Origin: Gigaspora margarita
Lineage: Eukaryota > Glomeromycota > Glomeromycetes > Diversisporales > Gigasporaceae
Reading direction: 5' to 3'
DNA: 64,000 bases
NCBI GenBank assembly: GCA_009809945.1
Contig: WTPW01000026.1
Coordinates: 680,958-744,957, forward strand
Made by a program: the position numbers and the translations under genes. Shown here piece by piece: positions 22,686 to 33,444 of the stretch. The notes under the pieces are model-generated. The model was not told the DNA's origin and did not search any database. It saw only the letters and a program-made list of their open reading frames with translations. How positions within the stretch are numbered: the first letter of the stretch is position 1; every line of letters begins with the position of its first letter.

Positions 22686-22970
22686 GGAGATGTCTAAAGC
22701 GGAGACAACTCATATTTAATAATTTTTTCAATTAACTTTAGGTTAGAGTTGTCCTATATTAGGGTTAGATTAGGTTTTAGGTAAATATATATAAGCAAAA
22801 ATTGCCTTTCTGACATTTTTGATTAACACATCGAGGTAGATTAGACTGCTATTTTTTGTATTTTTTAAGGTTTTCACTTCTCTTTCATTGTTGCTTTGCT
22901 GAAGATCATCAAAATTCTATAACTTGATTGGCAGTTGATTATATGATTTGTCTTTGCTTTAGATGACCCC
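22686..22970. mobile_element. TTAGGG-containing MITE nested in the Tc1-type element
   Basis: Ends GGAGATGTCTAAAGCGGAG and, inverted, TTTGCTTTAGATGACCCC; interior shared with 10793-11074 (GGTTAGAGTTG, CTGACATTTTTGATTAACAC). Flanks TATACATA and TATATATT are only approximately alike. Confidence 0.65.
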
Positions 22971-23000
22971 TATATATTGTAATAAAATTACTATATTTGG

Positions 23001-23272
23001 GGTGGCTAAAGCCAGGTGCATTTATATGTTTTTGATTATTTAATTAAAATTAGGGTAAGGATTAGTTAGGGTTAGGGTTAGGGCTTGTCTTCTTATAAGC
23101 AAAATTGTCTTTCAACATTTTTTATTAATGCTTCTAGACAGGTTTAGACACTCGTTTCTTATATTTTTGGTGTTTTTCACTTTTTTCTTTGTTTTTGTCT
23201 CATCAGGCTAATCCATAAAGATGATTTAATTGGCTTTTTATTACGTGAATGCACCTGGCATTAGAAGACCCC
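23001..23272. mobile_element. TTAGGG-containing MITE with 9-bp duplication
   Basis: Flanked by perfect TATATTTGG repeats (22992-23000 and 23273-23281). Ends GGTGGCTAAAGCCAGGTGC and, inverted, GCACCTGGCATTAGAAGACC. Close relative of 10793-11074, including GTTAGGGTTAGGGTTAGGGC. A 9-bp duplication is what Mutator-like elements make, though two of the nine bases could belong to the element. Confidence 0.75.
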
Positions 23273-23456
23273 TATATTTGGTAATTAATATAATTTTGAA
23301 TTAATAATTGCATTAAAATATTTAGAAATAATAACTATATTAAAATTTTTAAAATTTTATAAAAATTTGAGATTGTATGTAATGTCATACTGAATAATTT
23401 TTGCTTAATTTTGAAGTCCAATTAGCTTAATAAAAAATTAATTTTTGCCATACAGT

Positions 23457-23614
23457 TAGGGTGCTAACATTTATTAAATAAGGGTTTGGGGTCAAACAAA
23501 ACCTTACCTTATATAAAAAAATTATATCCAATCAATTTATCTAAATATATTACCTAGTGGTGGGGTAAGCCTCTATAGTAAATGGATATTAGGTAATAAA
23601 TGTTAGTGCCCTTA
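23457..23614. mobile_element. Small inverted-repeat MITE, ~158 bp
   Basis: TAGGGTGCTAACATTTATTA at the left is mirrored by TAATAAATGTTAGTGCCCTTA at the right; the ends are imperfect and no flank duplication is clear. Nested in the Tc1-type element. Confidence 0.6.
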
Positions 23615-24235
23615 TTCTTTTAATTAATTTTGTGCAACAATAAAAACTAGTCAAATATAAAAATCTAAAATTTACTTAAACTTAATTATTTTAAAAACTG
23701 TAGCATAAAATCTTTTAAACTTTTTTTATTTAAAAGATATAGATTTAATGAATTAAATTTTAATTTTTAGCTTAATATCTTAAATATTTATCTCTGAATA
23801 AATTTTTAAAAAGTGTTTACAATAATATGATAGGCCACTATATTAGGAAACAGAAACAATATTTGATTTTATTTTATAGCTTTATTTAAGAAAGCTATAA
23901 TATATATCTATATATTATTTAAAATTATAAGTCTACCTACCAACATTAGTAATAAATGTAATTTTAATATTTATTATTTCAATATTCATTTCATAAAATT
24001 ATATACATTTTTAAATTTAGTAATTTTTATTATATAATATCTTTAATAGAACTTGCTAAACATTTCGTTAACAATCTACATCTAGCAAGCATTAAAAACT
24101 ATAAATCAGACCAATTTAACTTGAATTGGTCAACTTTGCATACAAATAATTGTTAGCTAATTAGGTTAAATCTTTTCTCATTTTAGATATATACATATAT
24201 AAAGATTTATAGCAATTAGTTAATTATTGCTGGTC

Positions 24236-25030
24236 CAATGCAGAAAGATTTGTATCTCAAAAAATTTTGTAATTTTGACTCAAGTTAAAGTTTTTAATTT
24301 TTGATTAGTTATTAAACATTTTTTAATTTCAAATAAAATAGGTTTTAACCTAACTTGTTATATTATTTTTAATGTTTTAACATTGTTTTATTTTAGTAAT
24401 AAAGCATGCAAATTTTTTTTTTAAAAAAAAGATATTTTAAATAATTTTGCAACCAATATGCAGTTGTATGAACTTGTATTATGCAAGTGCATTAATGTGC
24501 ATATGATAAAGATATGGTTAAACTTTGAGACTAGATGTGAAGAAATTAAGCTTTAAAGCTAGATAATTGGATTTTTTTACTATATATATATATTTAAATT
24601 ACTATAGTAAATTATATTATAAATATTTGTTATAAAAAACTACTATTAATAAATTTTTTTATTTAATCAATAAATAATCAAATAATTTTATTTTTATTAA
24701 TCCAATAACCTAATAATTATATTAAGGATAATGTTATTTGTAACAGCCTGTTACATGCTTATTTGTTACAGCCTTTATTCTAACTCAAAATTTTACTAAG
24801 ACAACACCTATTGCACTTCTAACAAAAAATGATCCTCTCACAATTCTGTATTAATCTTTGACCCTAACTCTAACCAAACCTGATTTTAATATTAATGTGC
24901 CTTAATGGGCTGTTACAAATAAGCATGTAACAGGCTGTTACAAATAGGTTTTTCCTTATATTAAATAAAATTAATTTGTACAAAAAATATTTTAATCAAA
25001 GCTATTTGAGATACAAATCTTTTTGCACTG
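24236..25030. mobile_element. Inverted-repeat element, ~795 bp, with nested MITE
   Basis: CAATGCAGAAAGATTTGTATCTCA at the left is mirrored by TGAGATACAAATCTTTTTGC then ACTG at the right. CAATG/CAGTG fits the hAT terminal pattern, but the flanks do not show a clean 8-bp duplication. Compared with unit 5 (about 52640-52680) this sequence is extra. Confidence 0.55.
24725..24956. mobile_element. 232-bp MITE with 7-bp flank repeat
   Basis: Flanked by TATATTA. Arms contain TTTGTAACAGCCTGTTACAT and, inverted, ATGTAACAGGCTGTTACAAA, with a second shorter TTGTTACAGCC / GGCTGTTACAA pair just inside. Nested in the 24236-25030 element. Confidence 0.8.
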
Positions 25031-25344
25031 ATCTATAGTATGAAATATTAAATAGAATGCTCCCAATTCAATAATTTTCTTTTACTTGATTTAATAATCT
25101 AAATACCAATATAAAAATAAGCAATAAATATAGTTAGTTAGAAGTAAATCAAATATTACTTAGCATCAAGAACTTCAATATAATTAATGTATTAACTTTT
25201 TCTAAAATATATATATTTAAATATACTAAAATTACAGTTAAATTCAATTAGAAAGATACATATTATTAGCTGAATTCATTATATTGACAGGTTCAGAAAT
25301 TTTTACAATATCATATTATTAACATTTTAAAAAATATAAATTCA

Positions 25345-26200
25345 ATTACCTGGTTTAGGGAGTTTTGAAAGTTTCAAAATTTGACTTGTATAAATAGCTT
25401 GTGGGCATATCTGATATTCGTATCATGTTGATTTGACTTGATCATATGATAAAAAATTTTTGTCCAAATCCTTAACTTGTTTATATAATTCAGTTTTTTC
25501 ATTTTTCAGATTTATAAAAAATGTCTAGTGTATCGGCTAATTCACAAACATTTGGTCAATTTTGAAGATCTGTGTCTAAGCATTTGTTTATCAGATCCAA
25601 AAGTAATTGAGGAACTTTGCATCTAATTTTAGGTCTTTAAACTAGACAAATACATGTTGCTTGTTCAGGACCCCAGACATCTCTCATATAGGTCATAATT
25701 GGATTTTTGCCAATTTTGATCTAATTTGCTAAAAATAACAAAATCTATTTGATTTTAATAACTTTTAATCCAGTAGCCAGAATTGAATAAACCTTTTTTT
25801 ATTAGATGTGCCTTACTAAGAGCTTTATTTTTTAAAAAAAGTTCATTCAAATTAGACAACTGGATGCCAAGATAATTGCCAAACCTATTTTTTGCTTCTT
25901 AAATTTTAGATGTTTTTGCTGAAAAATTTCAAGTATAATCTCTATACTAGATGTCCAGGATCCTGCTTGTTCTTTGTCATGTGAAATATCATGATATAGA
26001 GGATATCCAATAAAAATTTCTGACATAATTATTCCAAAAAAAAAAAATATATCTAATTTTTGAGTGTATTTTTTTCCATGTGCATTTGGAGCAAGATGGG
26101 AAGCACATCAAAAAGTGCTTTAGAACTTGAGTCTTGTGACACTGACTTACATAAGCCAAAATTAGTAATGGAAGAACTAAACATTAACAAGTTGGAAAAT
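25345..26200 (-). pseudogene. Protein kinase relic (unit 4)
   Basis: Degenerate minus-strand copy of the kinase tail seen at 52970-53540, with the same order of landmarks but more stops. Only the part after the catalytic loop is represented. A 298-bp inverted-repeat element interrupts it at 25667-25964. Recognised mainly by alignment to the better-preserved paralogue. Confidence 0.6.
25667..25964. mobile_element. 298-bp MITE with 8-bp duplication inside kinase relic
   Basis: Perfect GCTTGTTC flanks; the paralogous empty site is near 53285. Ends AGGACCCCAGACATCT and, inverted, AGATGTCCAGGATCCT. The AGGACCCC start is shared with the 189-bp element at 36994-37182, which also has an 8-bp duplication. 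Superfamily not assigned. Confidence 0.75.
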
Positions 26201-26230
26201 CAGTGAGTCTGTTGTTTGATTGGAGATAGC

Positions 26231-26453
26231 TTCATGTAACCAAATGTCAGTTAAATCGATTAATAGGGTTTTGGGAATAGTTTTGAGAAATAACATCTTA
26301 GTAACAATTTAGCAAGCATATGAATTTATTATATATCGAATTATTGATAGATTTGTATAACATAATAAAGACACTTTTGTATTTGTATGTATTATTTGAT
26401 AAAGCAAAGGTAGGAATATACTGTCATTCCCAAAGGGCCATATGGTCTTTATT
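26231..26453. other. Intergenic, nothing recognised
   Basis: AT-rich; no coding frame, repeat or element end that I can support. The cassette similarity has ended. Confidence 0.5.
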
Positions 26454-26966
26454 TATAGTTATTGTATGGGTCTTATGTGACAACTAGGGTTCCTCAAATT
26501 CAAATCAAATCAAATATTGGGTCAATTTGGATTTGATCAAATCAAATTGACCCTGATTTGAATTTGATTTGATTCAAATATTTGGATTTGAATTTGATTT
26601 GAATTTGAATTTTTAATAGTAATTTCAAATCAAATCAAATATTTGTCAAATCAAATCAAATTTGAACAGATTTGAATTTGATCAAATCAAATATAGTCAA
26701 ATTTGAATTTGAATTTGATCAAATATTTGATTCAAATATTTGAAGATCAAATCAAATTGCGGAACCCTAGTGACAACCCATGCTTTTTTCATTTACTTAT
26801 TGGCATGGATTGTTACGACAGACACTGTGCAATAAGATAGTTATTATAAGGGTATGTGAATAACCTGTAATACACACAGGTTCATATTTAAATCCTGTGT
26901 CTTCAGCATGGGATATGAACCTGTATGTAACTGGTTTATTTACTACATACCCATACAATAACTATA
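26454..26966. mobile_element. Palindromic element (TATAGTTATTGTATGGG family) with nested hAT MITE
   Basis: TATAGTTATTGTATGGGTC at the left mirrors ACATACCCATACAATAACTATA-like sequence at the right. A second copy lies at 55908-56124 and an end fragment at 12655-12709. The interior contains paired CACACAGGTTCATATT / ATATGAACCTGT arms. The 285-bp hAT MITE at 26485 splits its left arm. Confidence 0.7.
26485..26769. mobile_element. 285-bp hAT MITE built of ATTTGAATTTG repeats
   Basis: Perfect 8-bp flanks GTGACAAC (26477-26484 and 26770-26777). Ends TAGGGTTCC and GGAACCCTA. Almost the whole interior is made of ATTTGAATTTG, ATCAAATCAAAT and their complements, so the strand can fold on itself repeatedly. 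TAGGG fits YARNG. The uninterrupted host element can be read at 56095 (TGGGTTGTCACATAAGACC, inverted). Confidence 0.9.
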
Positions 26967-26989
26967 ATTTAATAAACTATTACAGAAGG

Positions 26990-27233
26990 AGGTGAGTTGG
27001 TAGAAAAGGGACAAATCATTTTTAGTAAAATTTTTTTAATTTTTAAATTAAAATATCTTAACAATTATATAATCAAATTTGCTAAATTTTTTTTATTTTA
27101 ATCTTTAAATTATATAGAATTAAAATAAAAAAAATTTATTAAATTTATTTAGTTAGTTGTTAAAATATTTAAGCTTAAAGTCAAAAAAACTTTTACTTAT
27201 AAAAAATTTGTCCCTTTTCTACTGACTCACCCC
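26990..27233. mobile_element. ~244-bp MITE (GTAGAAAAGGG family)
   Basis: GGTGAGTTGGTAGAAAAGGG at the left mirrors CCCTTTTCTACTGACTCACC at the right, enclosing A/T-rich arms. A second member is at 30687-30917. Confidence 0.7.
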
Positions 27234-27559
27234 ATATATTACCAGTATTAGCCCTATAATCCTAATTAATCCCAATCTGGGTAGCAATCATTTCACTGAC
27301 AATCACTACATCCCATTTCACTGACAAATTATTCACCAACAAGTTTATTTTACCAACAGTCTATTTCACAAAAGCTCATTTCACCGACAAGTAATTCTGA
27401 TCATTGCTATTAGGGTCAGGGTAGGATCATAGTAAAATTAGAGTTAAAGTTAGTGTGCTTTATAGAAAAAACTTTCTAGTGAAATGAGCTTCAGTGAAAT
27501 GTACTATTGGGAAAATGAACTTGTCAGTGAATAATTTGTTGGTGAAATGGGGTGTCAAT

Positions 27560-29170
27560 TAGGGTTGCGACCCAAACTCTTTTTTTTGGTTATGGCATTA
27601 CTACTTAGTTTGGGTTTGGTTTGGGTATTTCTACCTAGTTTGGGTTCATAACCAAAACCCAAATATATATCCCATTTCAGTTAATAGCGTCAAACTCAAA
27701 AACCATCAATTCATTAAATAAATATTCATACACTTGATAATGTAATCTTAAAATTTTAAATTATCCAACAAATGTCGACTTTTAATTGGTATATTCAAGT
27801 TAAATGTTGATAATCTAAAAATCGAATTCAAATACTATGGATTATAAAATAAATATAGCCAAGCCAGTAACATGTAAAAATCTTGTTTGTGTATTGTATA
27901 ATAAATAACAAGGCAAAATTCAGAAATTCATATTCGATATTATTATTGAAACTTTTACTGAAAAAATCTGATTATAATTTATGCAATAAAAAGCATATGT
28001 GTAATTTCCATTTCATTCTATGTTTCAAATGTAAAAAAAGAATTAAATTTTTGCGATGATAATTCTGTGGATATGGAACTACGCAATACTGTGTTCAATG
28101 AAACGATTTTTGCAGAAATTGTTTGTTCCGATTTAAATAAAAATGAAGAGGAAGATGAAGTAGAAGTTGTAAACTTTACAGCAAATGAAATTGCAATAGT
28201 TTTTCAAGATTGGGTGGATATATTAGATATGATATTTGGATTAAGCAATAATCAAGAAAAAACTATATTGGCCGAAGAAGAAGAAAATATGGATTTTGGA
28301 AGTAGGTCTTTGGTTCAGAATGTATTGAGTGATAGTGATTTAGGTAAATAATACTGTATTGAATATTTTCAAAGTATTCGAATTTCTTTTATTTTTGAAT
28401 AAAAATATTATGAGTTATTTGTTTTTATCTTCAAAGGCAAGAAGTTAAAAAATGAAAGCCTTTTCGAAACCAATCCAATAATTAGAATAAAATGTGACAT
28501 TTCTCTAAATACTTTTTATAATAAGCAAAAAAAAAATCATGAAATAAGAATTAGCATATAAAATAAAAGTTTAAAAAAAAAGATAATTTTTTAACTCTTC
28601 TTATTTACACAAATTGAGTAATTTTCTTCGAATGTCTTTTATCGCTTTGAAAATGATAAATATTGAGTTATATTTGCGAAAATCTTCATTTCAAACTTTT
28701 AAGTAATTGAAAAAGGTTTTTTTGATCAGTGATAATCACGATCAATTTATTCGATCAATCAAGAAAAATCTGAAAAATTAATTGATCATGTGACTACTAA
28801 TTTTTTTTTATAATATGGGTCTTTAGTGAGATCGTCGTCAATACTATATTGAATATGATGTTGTTACGATGAGTTATATATATAATTGTTAAGAGAGCAA
28901 TTAGCTAGGGGCAAAGTTTTATGAGACAAAAATTTCCGTTTCAGGAGCTAGTTTTAGGTATGTACGTACGTAATTACTATCTTACCATATTTGAGATGAG
29001 ACCCAAACCCGATTTTTACATATAAAAAATTTGGGACTTCTAGCCATAATACAAATTATATGTCAGAAATGTTTGACATTACGGCAAATTAGGGGCATTT
29101 TGCGAAACCTAGTAAATACTATTTGGGATTCTACCAAATCCCAAACTAGTAGGTTTGGGTCGCAACCCTA
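27560..29170. mobile_element. Non-autonomous hAT element, 1611 bp, carrying a candidate gene
   Basis: Perfect 8-bp flanks GTGTCAAT (27552-27559 and 29171-29178). Ends TAGGGTTGCGACCCAAAC and GTTTGGGTCGCAACCCTA. GTTTGGG and CCCAAAC motifs are concentrated in both subterminal regions. The interior holds a two-exon reading frame but nothing resembling hAT transposase motifs. Confidence 0.88.
28073..28561 (+). CDS. Candidate two-exon gene inside the hAT element (131 residues), unknown function
   Basis: Proposed join of 28073-28343 and 28437-28561. The intron (93 bp) has donor GGTAAATAA and acceptor CTTCAAAG and keeps the frame (phase 1), removing the stop that otherwise follows directly after the first exon. 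The product is acidic at its N-terminal half (NKNEEEDEVEVV, LAEEEENMDFG) and more basic at the C-terminus. I recognise no domain. Placement at the centre of a non-autonomous hAT suggests either the remains of the element's own transposase N-terminus or a captured host fragment. It could also be a chance frame in AT-rich DNA. Confidence 0.4.
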
Positions 29171-29217
29171 GTGTCAATGAAGTGATTTTTAGTGAAATAA
29201 TATGGACCCGATTAATC

Positions 29218-30057
29218 TTATATCATTAATATCATTAACATATTTTTGCAAATCATTTCATAATTTTACGATATACGTAATCACTATTTTATTAACTGCC
29301 CTTACAGTTGCTAGTGCGCATATAAATTTAATGATGCACCATTGGTGCACTATTAAATTTTTGGTGCATAGGTGCACCTAGTGGTGCACCATATTAAAAA
29401 ATATTAACATTAATTCAATATATTGTACCTAGAGATAGGTTTCATGCATGTGCATGATTCTTCAATCATGCGCATGAATGTGCATTAATGCGCTTGTTTC
29501 CAAATCATGCACATTTTATCCTATCAAAATTTTATATAGAAAAATTAAACATAAAACAAGTGTAATTAACATTCTAATCTATCTATATACTTCAATTCTG
29601 GATCTGATCGCTTCAACATTTTTGTTGCTCATATCTGAAAAATGTGACCTAAATGTCCAGAAATACATACCGGTAAGATGATTATGACGATTATTATGGT
29701 CGAGAATTTATTATAACATTTGAGTAAATATTATATCATTTTTAATGCTCTTATTAAACGCCCTTAAACAAGACAAAACCATGAAACGTGAATTTGCCAA
29801 ATTTACATTTGTTGTTTGATTGCCTAATATTTGCAAACTATTTTAGGCTAAAAAATGTTCATGATTTTGAAAACGTTTTATATAAATGGTCTCAAGTTCA
29901 AGAATAAGTGCAAGAATAAGTGCTATCCAAGAAAATCACGGTTCTATTCAAAAGATGATCAGTGTGCTAAAACTAATATAGTAATATAATCAAGTTATTG
30001 TGCTTTTACGCGTTTGATTGGTTATATAACCTGTGATCAAAATATTAAGACTAATAT
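29218..30057. other. Intergenic with short GTGCACC and CATGCGCAT repeats
   Basis: No supported gene. GGTGCACC/GGTGCACTA motifs cluster at 29325-29390 and CATGCGCATGAATGTGCATT at 29465-29490. The TGCACC cluster resembles the subterminal motif of the hAT end fragment at 41715-41834. A 67-codon plus-strand frame (29478-29681) has no supporting feature. Confidence 0.45.
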
Positions 30058-30294
30058 GGGGTCTTTGCTAGGAAAACCACAGTTAGAGACTATTTAGATT
30101 TTGACAATAAAATTTAAAATTGTTAGCTATTTATTAATTCAATTTGAATAAACTTTTTTTTATTTTATAAGGCTTAAATAGCTTTATAAATAAAAAAAAG
30201 TTTATTCAAATTGGATTAATAGATAGCTAGCAATTTCAAATTTTATTGTGAAATCTAAATAGTCTCTAACTGTGGTTTTCTTAGCAAAGACCCC
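30058..30294. mobile_element. 237-bp near-perfect palindromic MITE
   Basis: GGGGTCTTTGCTAGGAAAAC mirrors GTTTTCTTAGCAAAGACCCC and the arms continue almost to the centre near 30180, about 115 bp each. AT-rich flanks leave the target duplication ambiguous (ATAT). Confidence 0.85.
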
Positions 30295-30686
30295 ATATAT
30301 CGATGAGCAAGTTATTATCAAGAATGTCATCACAATTCAAATTCATTAACAATTGTTATGAGATAATATAATTGTGAAGAAATGTGTTATAGTTGGTGAA
30401 TACTAATACAAATTCTGTACTTGCAAAAAATTATATTGTAAGGGAATTAATCAAAACAAAATAAATTGTCCCGCAGTCACAAATGTCCTATTTGCACAAA
30501 AATATCTACTAATTTCATATGTGATTGTAAAATAAACGGTAATTGGAGCTGCTTAATAATGAGAATAAAAAAAAATTCAATTGCACTTCTATTTTTGATT
30601 TGCAATATCCGAAGACCGTAATCAGTCCGTGAGAAAATTTAAATTAAGATTACGATACTATTAAATCTGTAATTATTGCGACATAT

Positions 30687-30917
30687 GGGGCTTGTCAGTA
30701 GAAAAGGGGTGAAAAGTTTTTACTGCTTTTTTTTAAATTTTACAATAACTACTAAATCAAATTAAAGAAATTTTTTTTATTTAATTTTATAATTATATAT
30801 AATTAAAATATAAAAAAAATATCAAATTTAGTTTAGTGGTTATTGGAATATTTTAATTCAAAGTTTAAAAAACTTTTACTTAGAAACTTTTTACCCCTTT
30901 TCTACTGACAATCCCCC
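30687..30917. mobile_element. ~231-bp MITE (GTAGAAAAGGG family)
   Basis: GGGGCTTGTCAGTAGAAAAG mirrors CTTTTCTACTGACAATCCCC. Flanks ACATAT and ACATAA suggest a 5-6 bp duplication. Related to 26990-27233. Confidence 0.75.
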
Positions 30918-31043
30918 ACATAATTATTTGCATGTTAATTCATATTAGATTCGTGATAGTAATTAATCTATTACTATGAATTAATAATTGTTATTTATAT
31001 ATTTTTTACAATAATTTTTTATATCTTTGAGATATTATGTGTA

Positions 31044-31525
31044 ACATGCAATGTAATTATTATTAGGATAATACCGCTGCTGTAATGCGCACAAATTAGC
31101 TCTAATAACAGGCATTAGAATATTATGGTAGACATTTCTGTCTACTTCTATCAGCATAATAGCATTATGGCCATACATAAGGTAAAAAGGTTCAAATCGG
31201 GTGGTACTGTGCAAGATAGTGCGGTACTCAAACAAGGCCACAGGTATAATTTCATTCTATTCTTCCTTAAATTAAGCTACAAATTTACAGAGGACTCTAC
31301 ATAAAGTTTTATTGAACCGTTCAATTAAGCTGTTGGTTTGTGGATAGTACAGGGTGGAGATTCTATAGTTGACAGTTAATTTTCTGCACAAAGTTTCAAC
31401 CACTCTATTGCAAAAATTAGAGTCTTGGTCGGATATGAGATGCTTCGGAGCACCATGCTAGCAGATTATGTCTTCAAAAATAAAAGCGCATACCGATTGC
31501 AAAATGACGTACGATACTTGCAAGA
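31044..31525 (-). pseudogene. Ty3/Gypsy-type integrase relic
   Basis: On the minus strand, read with stops, the order matches a retrotransposon integrase core and its C-terminal side: HGAPKHLISDQDSNF, then YYPQTNSLIERFNKTL with the N-x-x-x-E-R-x-N core, then ALFEYRTILHSTT and PFYLMYGH. The frame contains TAG before HGAP and two more stops between the core and ALFEYR. No LTRs or reverse transcriptase are visible nearby. It is an inert fragment. Confidence 0.8.
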
Positions 31526-32436
31526 TAAAATTTAAACAAAAAAAAGAGGTTTGTATTAGCAAAAAAAAAAAAATAAAAAAAAAAAGATGGTATTTACTTA
31601 GTCTTTGATTTGTACCCGGGTCTTTTACAAAATCCATGTTGAGTGACCTTGAAACGTACCCGGTACAAATCAAGGGGGTACCGATCACGGGGGTACCTTG
31701 CACTGAAATTTATGGTATATTAATTTGTTTAAAAATATTATTTATTTATTTAGATCTGTCGGATGTTGATTCTGTTCAAATAAATCTTAATATTACTGAA
31801 CATGAAAATCCTAATATGTATTCAATCAATAATTTTATTTTATTTATTTTATAATTTGTAATTAATAATAATTTAATTTGCTTTAAAAGACTAAATTAGA
31901 TAAAAGCTGTTGTGAATATAGTATACCTATTAGATTAAATTGTTAAATAAATTGATGTTTATCTTGAAAGAAGTTATACTAGGTTATAATTATTTTTTTA
32001 TATATTCAATTATTATCATTATAGTACTTACATGTTACTTATTTGATTTAAATAAAATTTGAAGTAAATAAATATTTGTTAAATAGTTTATTACTTGGTT
32101 TAATACTAAAAAAAATTATGCTATTATTAATTAATATTTTGTCTATTCTGAAATGTAATTTTTTCTATGGCTATAACTTTTATATATAATTAAGAATTTT
32201 AACGATTGTGCACGTTAGTGCACGGTAATTATGTGATCATTAAAATTAATACACGTCAATATATGGATATAATGCTATGCACGATAATGCACGGATTTCA
32301 ATTTTTCGTGTGATAACGTGTATTAAATTTTTTAGATGATCAGTTTGCAGTTTCCGTGCAGTGATTATGAAACCCGTGCTTACCCGCATACAATTTCGTA
32401 TTTATACATGCATTTCCGTATATCGAGTTTTCATAG
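31526..32436. other. Intergenic, AT-rich, short palindrome and GTGCACG repeats
   Basis: No gene. Around 31604-31672, GATTTGTACCCGGG faces ACCCGGTACAAATC, a possible remnant of a small element, followed by two GGGGGTACC boxes. Around 32205-32300 the motif GTGCACG / TGCACGATAATGCACG recurs. Small frames across the palindrome are not retained. Confidence 0.45.
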
Positions 32437-33444
32437 GGCAGAATGAAAAACTTCAAGAATTACAAAATGGTGTATTGTTGTAAAATATCCTAATAAGATT
32501 TTTGATTCGGAAAATTTACCTCAACTTCAAGAAAATGCATTATTCTCACTTATTAGTTGAGACGATTTAAAAATGGAAGAAATAAAAATTTGGAATCGTG
32601 TTATCGAATGGGGAATTGCTCAAAATCCTGTCCTATCATCCAATCTTAAAGATTGGTCCCATGAGAATTTTTTAACCTTAAAGACTACTTTGCGAAATTG
32701 CTTGCCTCTTATTCGTTATTTTCAAATGTCTGGAATAGATATTATTGACAATGTACAACCATATCAACAAATTTTAGAAAAAAATCTTTGGAATGATATA
32801 GTGAAAAAATTTATAGTTCAAAGTCGTCCAGTATCATCAATAATTCTTCCACCTCGTATAATTTCAACATCGACTTTGCCGATTAGAGTAACAGAACCAT
32901 TTTCAATGGTTATTGGTGACGAGCATGCAGCCGAAATTGCTTCATGGGTTGATAGAAAGGATGATGTATATTCAATAACAAATAATCCATACGAATTTAA
33001 ATTACTTCTTCGTGGAACTAAAGATGGCTTTACTAAAGATTCATTTTGGAATTTTGTGAAAAGCAAACAAATCTTGTCGTAGTTATAAAGGTTAAAGGTA
33101 CTGATGAAATTTTTGGTGGATATAATCCTATTGGATGGGATAAACCATCAGCAGAGTTTATAATGAAAAGCTGCAATGATAGTTTTATTTTTTCATTGAA
33201 AAATGGTACTGTTCAAAATTCCATTTTAAGTCGTGTGATGAAACCACAGTATGCAATTTATTGTAGTTATGTTCATGGCCTAATTTTTGGTTATGACTCT
33301 TGTATGATTGTTATGCATGATAATTTTAATCAAGATAGAAAGTGTTGGTTTCAACGCAGTTCTGCTTATGAGAAATCAATTAGCAATCAATCACATTTTT
33401 TAGCGGAGGAATATGAAATATTTCAAATGAGTAGAAAATCCTAA
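32437..33444 (+). pseudogene. BTB-BACK-TLDc protein relic
   Basis: The BACK-like segment (KYPNKIFDSENL, then EIKIWNRVIEWGIAQNP) and a TLDc domain (EIASWVDRKDD, FKLLLRGTKDGFTKDSFWNF, then VVVIKVKGTDEIFGGYNPIG, ISNQSHFLAEEYEIFQM) identify the family, which is abundant in Glomeromycotina; TLDc proteins elsewhere are linked to oxidation resistance and V-ATPase. The copy is broken: the N-terminal BTB domain is absent, the frame shifts near 32470, TGA at 32558 stands where the family has arginine (CGA), and one base is missing from the T-run near 33050, moving the second half of TLDc to another frame. The longest open pieces are 32573-33082 and 33046-33444. Not expected to make a working protein. 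Confidence 0.85.

Larger units (their letters stand above)
22088..23840. mobile_element. Tc1/mariner-type element with long arms, 1753 bp
   Basis: Ends CAGTGGCCTACTATATTATT and, inverted, AATAATATGATAGGCCACTA; flanked by TA on both sides, and the empty site GATTATATTAGG is seen at 5447. Arms stay similar for about 120-170 bp. The left arm carries a tandem duplication of about 56 bp (from AAGCTAAAAATTAAATTATA near 22153 to near 22250) that the right arm lacks. Three smaller elements are nested inside. No transposase frame remains. Confidence 0.8.
23841..26230. repeat. Kinase-side extension of unit 4, homologous to 52250-53540
   Basis: After the Tc1-type insertion the sequence follows unit 5 again (landmarks AGAACTTGCTAA, ACAATCTACATCTAGC, AAGATTTATAGCAATT, CTCCCAATTCAATAATTT, ACCTGGTTTAGGGAGTTTT). 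It shows the copied cassette can be longer than the F-box gene and includes a kinase relic. No intact gene. Confidence 0.65.
27264..29217. mobile_element. Degenerate palindromic element split by a hAT insertion
   Basis: Left edge AATTAATCCCAATCTGGG and right edge ACCCGATTAATC are approximate mirrors, and phrases such as ATTTCACTGACAA, TTCACCAACAAG and CAGTGAATAATTTG recur on both strands. Only about 345 bp belong to it; the rest is the 1.6-kb insertion. Confidence 0.5.

Noticed and set aside
31458..31854. Two facing frames over the GTACCC palindrome
   Set aside because: They overlap on opposite strands across a short palindrome and the end of the integrase relic; no independent support.
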